Shown here one piece after another: positions 39,894 through 48,727 of a stretch of 52,483 bases of DNA (position 1 is the first letter of the stretch; each line of letters opens with the position of its first letter). The notes under the pieces are model-generated. The model worked only from the letters and a program-made list of their open reading frames with translations, did not search any database and was not told where the DNA came from. This DNA is from a virus. The DNA lies in IMG/VR virus record IMGVR_UViG_3300038825_001129, positions 1 through 52,483 of that record; one strand, given 5' to 3'. A program made the translations under genes and the position numbers.

Positions 39894-40329
39894 TTGGGTC
39901 AGTCCCTTCTAATTTTCTATATATCTGTTGTACTAATAACCTTCCTTTCTGTGAAAGGGCGTAGCGAACACGATAATTATACTTAGTCTCATCTCTAAAT
40001 ATATGATCTTCCATTGTTTGTGATGGTGTAAGCTTATCAAAGTGTTTATATATATACCCTCTCTTTGCTAAATAATATACTCCCTTATCTGCTTTCCTCA
40101 TTTGAACTGAACTTCTTTTCAATTCTTTTGCTATGTATTCAATAGTAAAAAACTCTAAGTCATATACAAAGAACAAAAGATCTAAATCTGTTTTCGTTAG
40201 ATCGTGGTTCTGTCTCATATCTCTATATACTAGTGATATGTTCTTCAAAAAGTTTTTATTTATATATTTCTTTTGAAGTTTAGAATAATCTCTAAATAAT
40301 TTCTTTCGGCTAACTGTACTTTTAGGCAT
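39880..40329 (-). CDS. MarR-like winged-helix regulator
   Basis: 149 residues from the ATG at 40329 (an in-frame TTG at 40365 would run into the divergent gene and is rejected). After a basic N-terminus come LTKTDLDLLFFVYDLEFFTIEYIAKELKRSS, the helix-turn-helix with IAKELKRSS, then KADKGVYYLAKRGYIYKHF, and after a loop YNRVRYALSQKGRLLVQQIY, the wing and last helix. It is the only leftward gene within the late arm and lies 29 bases from the divergent promoter at 40335, so autoregulation and control of the late structural genes is likely. Confidence 0.6.
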   Translation of the reverse strand: MPKSTVSRKKLFRDYSKLQKKYINKNFLKNISLVYRDMRQNHDLTKTDLDLLFFVYDLEFFTIEYIAKELKRSSVQMRKADKGVYYLAKRGYIYKHFDKLTPSQTMEDHIFRDETKYNYRVRYALSQKGRLLVQQIYRKLEGTDPINVS

Positions 40330-40334
40330 ATTCC

Positions 40335-40342
40335 TATCTTTG
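40335..40342 (+). promoter_or_regulatory. Promoter element TATCTTTG for structural arm
   Basis: Exact TAnnTTTG match inside the 29-base gap between the divergent regulator start (40329) and the ATG at 40359 (16 bases downstream). Confidence 0.65.
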
Positions 40343-40358
40343 CTGTAAAAGTAATAAT

Positions 40359-41363
40359 ATGGCAAGTCTTTCTGGTCAAAAAATTAAAGATAAATACGAT
40401 CTTCTTTTAAAGTTAGAATCTGCACAAGCATCTGCTACTGAACAAGTGGTTGAAGATGGTGCTGGTAATGATACAGCTTTAAAGCTTTCTACAGACACAT
40501 TAGAAACAACAGGAAAGTTAAAAATACCTACAACCACTGCAACATCTAATACAGATGTAAGTGCATTAATGATGGACTCTAATGGAGAGGTTGTTCTTAG
40601 AAATTTATCTACAAATGCAATTGGAGGTAGTGCTATAACAGCGTCATCTCCACTAGCTACTGCAACAGTGGCAGGAACAACAGATGTTAGCGTTGTAGAT
40701 GCAGGAACGCTTAACCCATTAACATCTACCACTTTAGCTACAGCCGACAAGTTCTTGGTGTGGGATGAAACATCTAGTGCTTACTTATATGTAGACGCAG
40801 CTAATCTTTCTACGTTTGTAGGGAACAATTTAGGCGGAGACTCTGGAGGTACAAATCAATCAACATTACTTTTAAGACTAGCGGCATCTCAATCTGTACC
40901 AGTAAGTACAACACCTACTGCTGCAACAACATTAGTTGAGTATACTGCAGCTTCTGAAACACGAAATGATACAGCCGCTACAGGTGATACTAGAAAGTTT
41001 GGTAATACTGTAAATAGTGATTTTACCATTCAAGCAACAGGCAGTGCTTCTAATCAAGTAGTTCTTAGAACTTCTGATGTAAACTGTTTTGAATTTGAAG
41101 CGGTTATAGAGTTTGATGAAAGTGATGTCCATACAGACCTCTATGCACAGATTAGAATAGCTGGAGTAACTATTGCTGAATCTAAGATTACTGCTGCTAT
41201 TAGAAATCTGTTAGGAGAGAAGCAATTAATAGTTAGAGGTTTTTATGGTCCTGCTAGTTCAACAAATAGATTGCTAACATTGACTGTAGGTTCTTCTACA
41301 GGTAATGCCACCATTAATGGAGGTTATTTTAAAGTAACAAACGTTGGTGTGCCCGTAGCATAA
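40359..41363 (+). CDS. Tail/virion structural protein, 334 aa
   Basis: Begins MASLSGQKIKDKYDLLLKLE, then a Ser/Thr/Ala-rich beta region with VEDGAGNDTALKLSTDTLET and FLVWDETSSAYLYVDAANLS, ending in a jelly-roll-like region (TIQATGSASNQVVLRT to YFKVTNVGVPVA). The SGxKIKDxYxxLLKLE start is a conserved N-terminus of flavophage fibre-type proteins, which suggests an anchoring helix followed by a C-terminal head domain. Probably a short tail spike or fibre. The binding partner is unknown. Confidence 0.65.
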   Translation: MASLSGQKIKDKYDLLLKLESAQASATEQVVEDGAGNDTALKLSTDTLETTGKLKIPTTTATSNTDVSALMMDSNGEVVLRNLSTNAIGGSAITASSPLATATVAGTTDVSVVDAGTLNPLTSTTLATADKFLVWDETSSAYLYVDAANLSTFVGNNLGGDSGGTNQSTLLLRLAASQSVPVSTTPTAATTLVEYTAASETRNDTAATGDTRKFGNTVNSDFTIQATGSASNQVVLRTSDVNCFEFEAVIEFDESDVHTDLYAQIRIAGVTIAESKITAAIRNLLGEKQLIVRGFYGPASSTNRLLTLTVGSSTGNATINGGYFKVTNVGVPVA

Positions 41364-41368
41364 AGTTG

Positions 41369-41376
41369 TATATTCG
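41369..41376 (+). promoter_or_regulatory. Promoter-like element TATATTCG, four bases from ATG
   Basis: One-mismatch TAnnTTTG (TTCG) followed by TAAT and ATG at 41381, the same spacing as other leaderless candidates. Confidence 0.4.
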
Positions 41377-41380
41377 TAAT

Positions 41381-41680
41381 ATGAATTACGAAGACCGATC
41401 AGAACTTTTTATTAAGATACAGTCAAAGCTTGATGAGCTTATGGATCTTGTTGATGAAGTAGAGGGGTCTAATGAATTTATGTCACTATATTGTTTTGGT
41501 ATAAACGCAGACGATATAGAAAACCCAAATGGAGATGTTTATGAATACTTCACAGGTTTTTCTGCTGACAATCCAGAGGAAATAAAAATGATGCTCGAAA
41601 CTGTTGCTAAAAACTATTTGAGTTCTTTAGGGCAAAATTCTGAGCCAACAGATTCAATTGACTATTGGTTAAATCTTTAA
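41381..41680 (+). CDS. Acidic small protein, 99 aa
   Basis: From the ATG at 41381 (an in-frame TTG at 41366 is rejected). MNYEDRSELFIKIQSKLDEL, then an acidic helical domain with EEIKMMLETVAKNYLSSLGQ. Acidic overall and helical. Belongs to the run of small genes before the packaging genes. No family recognised. Confidence 0.55.
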   Translation: MNYEDRSELFIKIQSKLDELMDLVDEVEGSNEFMSLYCFGINADDIENPNGDVYEYFTGFSADNPEEIKMMLETVAKNYLSSLGQNSEPTDSIDYWLNL

Positions 41681-41684
41681 TAAA

Positions 41685-41894
41685 ATGGAAACATCAAGAT
41701 ATGCAAGGTGCATAAAATGCAGGAAAAATATTGATTTATATTTACAAGCTGCAGCAAACATATATATGTATGTAGACCATACTCCTGAAGCTAAGAAAGA
41801 AGCTAAGCTTCAAGAAATGGAATTATTAAACAAAATTGCTAAAATAGATCCTGGATTCGCAGAGAAATGCGGTTGGGTTAAAAATAACAATTAA
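41685..41894 (+). CDS. Small protein with CxxC, 69 aa
   Basis: METSRYARCIKCRKNIDLYL gives a CxxC pair near the N-terminus; the rest is helical (LQAAANIYMYVDHTPEAKKE). A lone Cys pair plus C at 62 may bind zinc. Four bases after the upstream stop. No function known. Confidence 0.5.
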   Translation: METSRYARCIKCRKNIDLYLQAAANIYMYVDHTPEAKKEAKLQEMELLNKIAKIDPGFAEKCGWVKNNN

Positions 41895-41908
41895 TAAAAT
41901 TTAAAGTA

Positions 41909-42148
41909 GTGGAATTAATTAGAAAAATAGTAGTGGGTACAAACCCCAAGGATGCAATGGCCTACTTTGTAGGTCAACGTGCTGGCGAGTCAAAAGTAGA
42001 CTCGATAATTTTAGACGAGAGAGCTTTATCTCAGTATGGTGTTAAAAGATATTTAGTTTATTTATCTCACCCTGATGATGGATTAATGTTATGGAAAACC
42101 ATAGACAATATGCCTTGTTTAATTGAACACGATTGCGAATTCAAATGA
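41909..42148 (+). CDS. Small protein, 79 aa, GTG start
   Basis: ELIRKIVVGTNPKDAMAYFV after the GTG, then VDSIILDERALSQYGVKRYL and an end rich in acidic and Cys residues. Mixed alpha/beta. The ATGA overlap with the GroES-like gene indicates coupling. Family unknown. Confidence 0.5.
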   Translation: MELIRKIVVGTNPKDAMAYFVGQRAGESKVDSIILDERALSQYGVKRYLVYLSHPDDGLMLWKTIDNMPCLIEHDCEFK

Positions 42149-42786
42149 AACCCATAAGAAAGTTTATTGTAAAAATCCCCAAGGCTGTAAACGATGTTAT
42201 AAAGCTAGGCGGGAAAGAAATATTTATAGACTCTAAGTTTACTGAGTTTGATCACAGAGCTTATGAGGGTGAGGTAGTTGGAACTCCATTGTTTTATGAT
42301 ACGGGTGTAGAAGTAGGCGATACTCTTTACTTTCATCATCACGTTGTTTTAGGTGGTAATCATTTTATTGCGGGAGACAAGCAATTAGAAGAGCAAGACC
42401 GAAGAGGACAGTTTATATATTCCAATTCTGATTTATACTATGTAAACTACTCTTATCAATTTGATCCATTATGGAATCAAGCATATGCTTATAAGAGTAA
42501 AAGAACAGGAGAGATAAAACTCTTAGGTCATTATGTTTTTCTCAAGCCTGCAGAACAAGAAGATGAATTAAAGTCTGATTTACTAGAATTATTACCTCAA
42601 GAAAAGCCGCCCAATCAATATGGATACATAGAGTTTGAAAGTGAGAAAACTAAAGAGCTCGGATTAAAAAAAGGTGATAAAGTTTATTTTATTAAAAATG
42701 GAGATTACTCTATGGAAATAGATGGACAACATTTATATAGAGTATATTTAGAAAATATTTATGCGAAAATCCCAGAACAAGTATGA
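42145..42786 (+). CDS. GroES-like co-chaperonin (two-domain)
   Basis: 213 residues from the ATG in the ATGA overlap. The C-terminal half, YGYIEFESEKTKELGLKKGD then KVYFIKNGDYSMEIDGQHLY and RVYLENIYAKI, has the pattern of cpn10/GroES: GDKVxF, a hairpin with a polar residue pair, then an ExIxA end. The N-terminal half repeats the theme (VGTPLFYDTGVEVGDTLYFHHH). Phage co-chaperonins (T4 gp31) work with host GroEL to fold the capsid protein. Its place upstream of terminase suits a morphogenesis role. Recognised by pattern, not alignment. Confidence 0.55.
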   Translation: MKPIRKFIVKIPKAVNDVIKLGGKEIFIDSKFTEFDHRAYEGEVVGTPLFYDTGVEVGDTLYFHHHVVLGGNHFIAGDKQLEEQDRRGQFIYSNSDLYYVNYSYQFDPLWNQAYAYKSKRTGEIKLLGHYVFLKPAEQEDELKSDLLELLPQEKPPNQYGYIEFESEKTKELGLKKGDKVYFIKNGDYSMEIDGQHLYRVYLENIYAKIPEQV

Positions 42787-43057
42787 CAATGTAGCTACAG
42801 CTAGAAACCTTATGGAATCTATGCAGATAGCTATTGAAAATATGATTCAAGAAATACAGAAGCCTGTAGATCAAGAATTGTCAGGATCTCAGAGAAAGGC
42901 TGAGTTGCAATCTATAAAACAAACAGCGGTTGACGCAAAAGAATTAATTGTTGAAAGAGAGAAGTTACAGCAGCTCGTAAAAACTCTTGAAGAAAAAGGA
43001 GAACTAAAAGATGCACAAGACTATTCAGGTGGATTTGCAGAACAATATTCCAAGTGA
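42761..43057 (+). CDS. Putative terminase small subunit
   Basis: 98 residues, overlapping the upstream gene by 26 bases. An N-terminal helical part (NVATARNLMESMQIAIENMI) is followed by a coiled coil (QRKAELQSIKQTAVDAKELI, then EREKLQQLVKTLEEKGELKD) and a short acidic-polar tail. Helical, coiled-coil small proteins directly upstream of TerL are typical small terminases, which bind DNA and regulate the motor. No clear helix-turn-helix is visible. The call rests mainly on position. Confidence 0.45.
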   Translation: MRKSQNKYDNVATARNLMESMQIAIENMIQEIQKPVDQELSGSQRKAELQSIKQTAVDAKELIVEREKLQQLVKTLEEKGELKDAQDYSGGFAEQYSK

Positions 43058-43074
43058 TGATTTAATATATTGGA

Positions 43075-45174
43075 ATGATGAGTGGAATAAAAAACATAGA
43101 CGAAGATATAGTAATCAATATATGCCCCGATAACAGTGAAGGGGATATTATTTCTATTTCAAATCTAGATATACAGGTCCCAGCAAAGCCACCTAAGTCT
43201 AAAATATTATTTTACAACAAAAAGAAAGAAGATCAAAAATGGGAAAGACAAGAGCTTCCCGATGAACTAAGAAAAATAAAGTCAATGGATGAATGGCTTG
43301 ATATGCCAGATGTATTCAGAAATAAATACCATAACTATATAACACAAGAATATGAAAGACGCAGAAAAGGAATTTGGTTTTACAATAACGGAGAGCCAAC
43401 TTATATCACAGGAAACCACTATTTCTTCCTCCAATGGTCTAAAATTGACGTGGGATACCCAAGCTTCTTATCCTTCCAACGTGATTTATTCCTACATCTC
43501 GAAGCCTGTATAACTGACAGTAGAAGTTTAGGTCAGATCTATGTAAAGTGTAGACGATCTGGATATACACAAATGTCTTCAGCCTTATTAGTGAACGAAG
43601 GCTCTCAAGTAAAAGATAAACTTTTAGGCATAATGTCCAAGACAGGGGCTGATGCTCAAGAGAATATTTTTATGAAAAAAGTTGTTCCTATTTATAAGTC
43701 TTACCCTTTCTTTTTTAAACCTATTCAAGATGGTACTACTAATCCTCGAATGGAATTAGCTTTTAGAGAACCCTCAAAACGTATAACTAAAAAAGTAAAA
43801 ACATCTGTAAAGGGAGAAGCATTAAACACTGTAGTAAATTGGAAGAGTACAACTAACAATGCTTATGATGGAGAAAAACTACATATGCTTTATATGGATG
43901 AAGCTGGTAAATGGGAAAAGCCCACAGACATAAGGGAGTCTTGGAGAATACATAGGACTTGTTTATTAGTAGGTAGAAGAATTGTTGGAAAGGCCCTTGT
44001 TGGAAGTACAGTTAATCCTCTAGATAAAGGGGGTAAACAATTTAGAACGCTAGTAAGAAATAGCGACCCGAATGAGAGGAATGAAAACGGAAGAACAAAA
44101 AGTGGTTTATACAGCATATTTGTTCCAGCATACGAAGCACTAGAGGGGTTTTTTGATCAATACGGAAAAGCTGTAGTAGATGACCCTGAAACTCCCATTG
44201 TTGGATTAGACGGTGATCTAATTACTATAGGAGCTAGAACATTCTTAAAAAACGAAAGGAAAGCTTTAGTAAATGACAGCTATGAATTAAACGAAGTAAT
44301 ACGACAGTTCCCATTTACTGAAGATGAGGCTTTTAGAGATAGTGCTAAAGCTTCAGTATTTAATGTTCAAAAAATATATGAGCAAGTCCAATATAATCAA
44401 GAGCTCTTTCCATCCCCTGTTGTTCAAGGTAATTTCATTTGGAAAAACGGAGTAGCAGATACAGAGGTTTTATTTAAGCCAGACGCGAATGGAAGATGGA
44501 ATATATCCTGGATGCCACCTATTGAGTTAAGAAATAAAAAAACTCCTGAGAACAATTGGTTAGGTGTAGGTGGTGTTGACTCCTATGATATTGACGCAAC
44601 CGTAGATGGTAGAGGATCTAAAGGAGCTTGTCATTTATACAATAAATTTAATATGACTCATCCATCAAATATGTTTGTTGCTGAGTATGCGTCAAGACCT
44701 CCTCTTGCTAAAATATTTTATGAAGATGTATTAATGGCTGCACGATTTTATGGTTACTCTATATTAATAGAGAACAACAAATATGGTATCGCTAGACATT
44801 TTGAATCTAGAGGCTATTCACATTTTCTGTTAGATAGACCTGATCATTTAGGAACAGGATTTGGTACTAAAACAAAAACAAAAGGTATCCCTTCTAACTC
44901 TCAAGATGTTATACACGCTCACGCTCAAGCAATTGAAGCTTACATACATTCTCACGTAGGGCTCAACGAAGAAACGTTAACTCACGGAAATATGTATTTT
45001 GACAAAACATTAGAAGATTGGATTAATTTTAAAGTAGACAATAGAACTAAATATGACCTTTCTATATCTAGTGGGTTAGCATTACTTGCTGCACAAGGTT
45101 CTTCTGTTAAAAAAGAGAAAACGGACTTTAGTGAAAAAAAGTTTTTCAGAAGTGGTCACGTTATATTACGGTAA
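43075..45174 (+). CDS. terL: Terminase large subunit
   Basis: 699 residues (a second ATG follows immediately). N-terminal part includes GIWFYNNGEPTYITGNHYFF (99-118) and KIDVGYPSF, a signature I know from terminases of crAss-like and related Bacteroidetes phages. Walker A-like KCRRSGYTQ (158-166), Walker B LYMDEAG (272-278), and a C-terminal RNase H-like nuclease with GGVDSYDID (about residue 500), ILIENNKYG and HAHAQAIEAYI. It pumps DNA into the prohead through the portal encoded 38 bases downstream. Longer than the common 450-600 residues, in keeping with the crAss-like group. Confidence 0.88.
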   Translation: MMSGIKNIDEDIVINICPDNSEGDIISISNLDIQVPAKPPKSKILFYNKKKEDQKWERQELPDELRKIKSMDEWLDMPDVFRNKYHNYITQEYERRRKGIWFYNNGEPTYITGNHYFFLQWSKIDVGYPSFLSFQRDLFLHLEACITDSRSLGQIYVKCRRSGYTQMSSALLVNEGSQVKDKLLGIMSKTGADAQENIFMKKVVPIYKSYPFFFKPIQDGTTNPRMELAFREPSKRITKKVKTSVKGEALNTVVNWKSTTNNAYDGEKLHMLYMDEAGKWEKPTDIRESWRIHRTCLLVGRRIVGKALVGSTVNPLDKGGKQFRTLVRNSDPNERNENGRTKSGLYSIFVPAYEALEGFFDQYGKAVVDDPETPIVGLDGDLITIGARTFLKNERKALVNDSYELNEVIRQFPFTEDEAFRDSAKASVFNVQKIYEQVQYNQELFPSPVVQGNFIWKNGVADTEVLFKPDANGRWNISWMPPIELRNKKTPENNWLGVGGVDSYDIDATVDGRGSKGACHLYNKFNMTHPSNMFVAEYASRPPLAKIFYEDVLMAARFYGYSILIENNKYGIARHFESRGYSHFLLDRPDHLGTGFGTKTKTKGIPSNSQDVIHAHAQAIEAYIHSHVGLNEETLTHGNMYFDKTLEDWINFKVDNRTKYDLSISSGLALLAAQGSSVKKEKTDFSEKKFFRSGHVILR

Positions 45175-45184
45175 ATTGAATAAC

Positions 45185-45192
45185 TATATTTG
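45185..45192 (+). promoter_or_regulatory. Promoter element TATATTTG before portal gene
   Basis: Exact TAnnTTTG match 20 bases before the ATG at 45213, in the short gap after the terminase gene. Confidence 0.6.
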
Positions 45193-45212
45193 CATTTAAG
45201 ACTGTTTAAAGT

Positions 45213-47660
45213 ATGTCATACACTCAAACTAGTAATGGAGCTTCATCTTTTCCCGATGCTTTAGCATCGACTGAAGAAAAAATGTCTCTTTCTTACGGAT
45301 TAAAATACGCCAAAGCTATTTATGCTCAGTGGGCGGGCAGCGATTACGAAAATTCATTATATGGAAGAAGGTACAGAGAGTTTCAAATAAATAGAGATTA
45401 TGCTCAAGGTACTCAAGATACTTCTATATATAGACAAATACTTTCATCATTAGATCCTAATAACGGTAGTGGAGCTCTATTAACTTTAGATTATACACCA
45501 GTTCCTATTGTACCAAAGTTTGCTAAAATAGTCGTAAATAAAATATTGTCTAAAGATCCATATCCTCAAGTAGAGGCTGTTGATCCTTTATCAAGGTCAG
45601 AAAAAGAGCAAAAGAAAAATGCTGCTATTCTTAGAATAGAAAATAAAGAAATGATTAAGGAAGCTAAAAGCTTAGGTCTTAATGTAGAAGTAGACCCTGA
45701 TAAACTTCCTGACACTCCTGAAGAAACAGAAATATTCTTAGACACTAATGTAAAGACAGATGCTGAAATAGCTGCACAATTGGGTGCACAGATGACTCTT
45801 GAGTGGAATGACTTTAATGACAAGATATACAGAAGATGTGTCAACGATTTAGTAACAGTAGGAATGGCTGTTGTTAAAAGAAACAATGATCCAAATTATG
45901 GAATCACAGAAGAGTATGTTGACCCAGCTTTCTTTATTCACAACTATACTGATGATCCTTCTTTATCAGACTTAACCTATGCTGCTCATTTTAAGAAGAT
46001 CACAATTATGGATCTTAAAAGAGTTGCAAGAGATCAATTTACCGAAACTCAATATGAGGAGTTAGCTCGTACAGTTATGAATAAGTATGGTAACGACCCT
46101 CAAAATTTCTTAACACAATACACTCCTTATCAGCTTGATGGAAGCACATACAGATATGGATATGATGATTACAAGATTGAAATATTAGAGTTTGAGTTTA
46201 GATCTGTAGATAATATTATATATGAGAAGAAAGAGTCTATGTTTGGTAACATTGGATTCTATCACAAAGGAACTGAATATAATGCTCCTCAACAATCTGT
46301 ATATGACCGCAAGGCTGTTTATATGCCTAACGCAACTATTTATGGAGGTAAGTTTATTGTGGGAACTGATTATGTTTATGATTATGGAGTTCAAAAGAAC
46401 ATACCTAAAAATGTACACGATATATCTAAAGCACAACTATCTTATTCTTGCGTAGCTACAAACTTGCGTAATATGCTTCCTAAGTCTTTAGTTGGTAGTG
46501 TGGTTGGTTTTGCTGATATGCTTCAGATTACTCATTTAAAGATTCAGCAGTCTATTGCTAAAGCAAAGCCTGATGGTCTTATTATAGATATTGAAGGGTT
46601 AGAAAATGTACAGCTAGGTAAAGGGGGAGAGCTACAGCCTTTAGAAATACAAGACATCTACGAACAGACAGGTGTTTTTTATTATAGATCTAAGGACCCA
46701 GAAGGTTCTTTTCAAAATCCTCCAGTTAGAGAGATTGGTAATAGAATAAGAAATATACAAGAGCTAGTTGCTATTTATAATCATTACCTAAGAATGATTC
46801 GTGACGCTACAGGAATTAATGAAGTTGTAGACGGAACTACTCCAAAAGGCGATGCTTTAGTTGGTGTAAGAGAACAAGCAATTAGCGCAGCAAATAATGC
46901 TCTTTATGATATTACAAATGCATCGATGGTTCTTTATAAAAAGGTATGCTCTGATATTGTGAAATGTTTGCAAGTATTACCTCCAAAAAGCATTATATAT
47001 AAAACATATACAAACGCGATTGGAGAAACTAATATGGCGGTTTTATCTTCTTTCAGTAATTTGTCAATGTATAACTTTGGAATTAAAGTAGTTTCTGAAC
47101 TTAACGATAGTGATCGTCAATACTTAGAACAAAATATTCAAATAGCTTTAGCTCAAAAAGAAATAGACCTTGAAGATGCAATTGCTGTAAGACAGTTAAG
47201 AGATGTTGAGCAAGCAGAAAGATTATTAGTTGTTAGAAGAAAGAAAAGAATTAAAGCTCTACAAGCTCAAGCTCAAGAAAAAGCTCAAGTCACTGCTCAA
47301 ATAAATGCTCAACAAGCAGAAATTTCAGGTCAAGTAGAAATGCAGAAAAAGCAATTTGAAGCTCAATTAGAGGCTCAAAAACTAGAACTTGAAACTGCTT
47401 CTAAAATGCAATTGATGGAACTTCAATATACTTTTGATATGCAATTGCTACAGGCTAAAGGACAATTTGACGTTGTTGAACAACAAATAGAAAGTGGTGT
47501 CAAACAACAAAATGACACAATGAAAGAAGATAGGAAAGATGAGCGAATTGAACTCTCTGCTATAGAGCAGTCTAAGCTCATTGCCCAACGTAAAGGAGAA
47601 ACGGGACCCATTACTGAAGGCGAAGAAGACAGTCTCGTAGACTTGATCTTAAATCAGTAA
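45213..47660 (+). CDS. Portal protein
   Basis: 815 residues. The middle (about 90-640) mixes helices and strands with the typical portal features DYTPVPIVPKFAKIVVNKIL, MTLEWNDFNDKIYRR and NYGITEEYVDPAFFIHNYTD. The last part (about 660-800) is a very long coiled coil rich in Gln/Ala/Glu/Lys (QAQAQEKAQVTAQINAQQAE onward), which would form the barrel or crown inside the head. The length of 815 fits large podoviral portals. Position directly after TerL agrees. The dodecamer forms the DNA channel at one capsid vertex. Confidence 0.85.
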   Translation: MSYTQTSNGASSFPDALASTEEKMSLSYGLKYAKAIYAQWAGSDYENSLYGRRYREFQINRDYAQGTQDTSIYRQILSSLDPNNGSGALLTLDYTPVPIVPKFAKIVVNKILSKDPYPQVEAVDPLSRSEKEQKKNAAILRIENKEMIKEAKSLGLNVEVDPDKLPDTPEETEIFLDTNVKTDAEIAAQLGAQMTLEWNDFNDKIYRRCVNDLVTVGMAVVKRNNDPNYGITEEYVDPAFFIHNYTDDPSLSDLTYAAHFKKITIMDLKRVARDQFTETQYEELARTVMNKYGNDPQNFLTQYTPYQLDGSTYRYGYDDYKIEILEFEFRSVDNIIYEKKESMFGNIGFYHKGTEYNAPQQSVYDRKAVYMPNATIYGGKFIVGTDYVYDYGVQKNIPKNVHDISKAQLSYSCVATNLRNMLPKSLVGSVVGFADMLQITHLKIQQSIAKAKPDGLIIDIEGLENVQLGKGGELQPLEIQDIYEQTGVFYYRSKDPEGSFQNPPVREIGNRIRNIQELVAIYNHYLRMIRDATGINEVVDGTTPKGDALVGVREQAISAANNALYDITNASMVLYKKVCSDIVKCLQVLPPKSIIYKTYTNAIGETNMAVLSSFSNLSMYNFGIKVVSELNDSDRQYLEQNIQIALAQKEIDLEDAIAVRQLRDVEQAERLLVVRRKKRIKALQAQAQEKAQVTAQINAQQAEISGQVEMQKKQFEAQLEAQKLELETASKMQLMELQYTFDMQLLQAKGQFDVVEQQIESGVKQQNDTMKEDRKDERIELSAIEQSKLIAQRKGETGPITEGEEDSLVDLILNQ

Positions 47661-47665
47661 ATTTG
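47658..47665 (+). promoter_or_regulatory. Promoter element TAAATTTG, four bases from ATG
   Basis: Exact TAnnTTTG match overlapping the portal stop, followed by TATT and ATG at 47670. It starts the tail-fibre operon. Confidence 0.65.
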
Positions 47666-47669
47666 TATT

Positions 47670-48062
47670 ATGGCTACCTGTAACACATCTTCTCTTTCTG
47701 TTGACTTAGATATCTCCCAACAAGTAAATGTTACTTGTAGAAAAGGAGATTCATTTGATTTACAATTTACCGTAAAGAACTCTAGTGGAGCTTTAATTGA
47801 CCTTACTTCTTATACTTTTAATATGCAAGTAAGAACTAGCGATAATGCATCTTCACCTACAATTCAAACTACAGGAGATGTAGCAACAGGATTTAAAATT
47901 ACTGGAACCGCCTCTGGGGTCGTTACAGTTGAAAGTTCTGCTTCATTTATGCAAGGCATAAGTGCTGCGACCTATGTGTATGACTTGGTAGCAACAGTAT
48001 CAACTACAGTTCAGACTTGGTTCTTTGGTACTTTTGTTGTTAACCAAGACATTACTCAATAG
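47670..48062 (+). CDS. BppU-N-like fibre adaptor, 130 aa
   Basis: All-beta: SQQVNVTCRKGDSFDLQFTV, then IDLTSYTFNMQVRTSDNASS, and AATYVYDLVATVSTTVQTWF ending FGTFVVNQDIT. The order (KGDSF, two strand pairs, then T-x-x-FGTFVV) is like the N-terminal domain of baseplate upper proteins that anchor fibres. It heads the tail-fibre operon and probably attaches the fibres to the tail. Its stop overlaps the next GTG by one base. Confidence 0.55.
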   Translation: MATCNTSSLSVDLDISQQVNVTCRKGDSFDLQFTVKNSSGALIDLTSYTFNMQVRTSDNASSPTIQTTGDVATGFKITGTASGVVTVESSASFMQGISAATYVYDLVATVSTTVQTWFFGTFVVNQDITQ

Positions 48063-48721
48063 TGGCCGATTCATTAAACATAGTAATCAATGAGGATCTT
48101 AACAATGTACTTGTTACAGTTCCTTCTACATCGCCTGTAACTTCTGTAATACAGCCACAAAATAATATATCTATAATTACCGCTGCTAACTCTGGATCTT
48201 TTGTTTCAGATGTTTTAGCTGGACTAGGAATAGCTGTAACTCAGTCAGGAAGTTCATCAACGGTTTCTTTAAAAAATGCTGCAAATTTTACAAACTCGAC
48301 AATACTAAAATGGAACACTAGCAATGGTGAATTTAGTGACAGTATAATTACTGATATTGGGACAAAGATTGGTATTAATCAATCTACACCTACAGCTAAC
48401 TTACACGTTGAAGGAGATTTACGTTTAACTGAAGAACTTTATGATTCTACTAACGCTGCAGGAACAAACGGTCAAGTATTAACAAGTACAGGAAGTGGTA
48501 TTGCGTGGAGTGATTCTGTAGCTGATAAAACTCAAGTTTTTAATGTTACTGTTGCTGCTACCGTTTGGGATTTAACTCACTCACTAAATAAATATCCTTC
48601 AATAACAACAGTTACAGGAACTGATGATAATCAAGTTTATGGTGTTGCAGAGTACGTCTCAACAACAAGAGTTAAAATAACATTTTCAACTGCCATAACA
48701 GGCAAAGCATTTTTAAACTAA
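48062..48721 (+). CDS. Short tail fibre protein, 219 aa
   Basis: GTG start overlapping the upstream TAG by one base (TAGTG). Beta-rich with DVLAGLGIAVTQSGSSSTVSL and the fibre motif IGTKIGINQSTPTANLHVEG (around 100-120), the same repeat type as in the large fibre. C-terminal domain has FNVTVAATVWDLTHSLNKYP, ending VKITFSTAITGKAFLN, shared with other small fibre proteins. Probably a short side fibre. Confidence 0.65.
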   Translation: MADSLNIVINEDLNNVLVTVPSTSPVTSVIQPQNNISIITAANSGSFVSDVLAGLGIAVTQSGSSSTVSLKNAANFTNSTILKWNTSNGEFSDSIITDIGTKIGINQSTPTANLHVEGDLRLTEELYDSTNAAGTNGQVLTSTGSGIAWSDSVADKTQVFNVTVAATVWDLTHSLNKYPSITTVTGTDDNQVYGVAEYVSTTRVKITFSTAITGKAFLN

Positions 48722-48727
48722 GAAACT

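Noticed and set aside
40376-40750. 124-codon leftward frame antisense to the 40359 gene
   Set aside because: Antisense shadow of a Thr/Ala-rich gene; the product is a Val/Ser/Ala artefact.
45566-45886. 106-codon leftward frame inside the portal gene
   Set aside because: Antisense to a well supported portal gene, no supporting promoter or motif.
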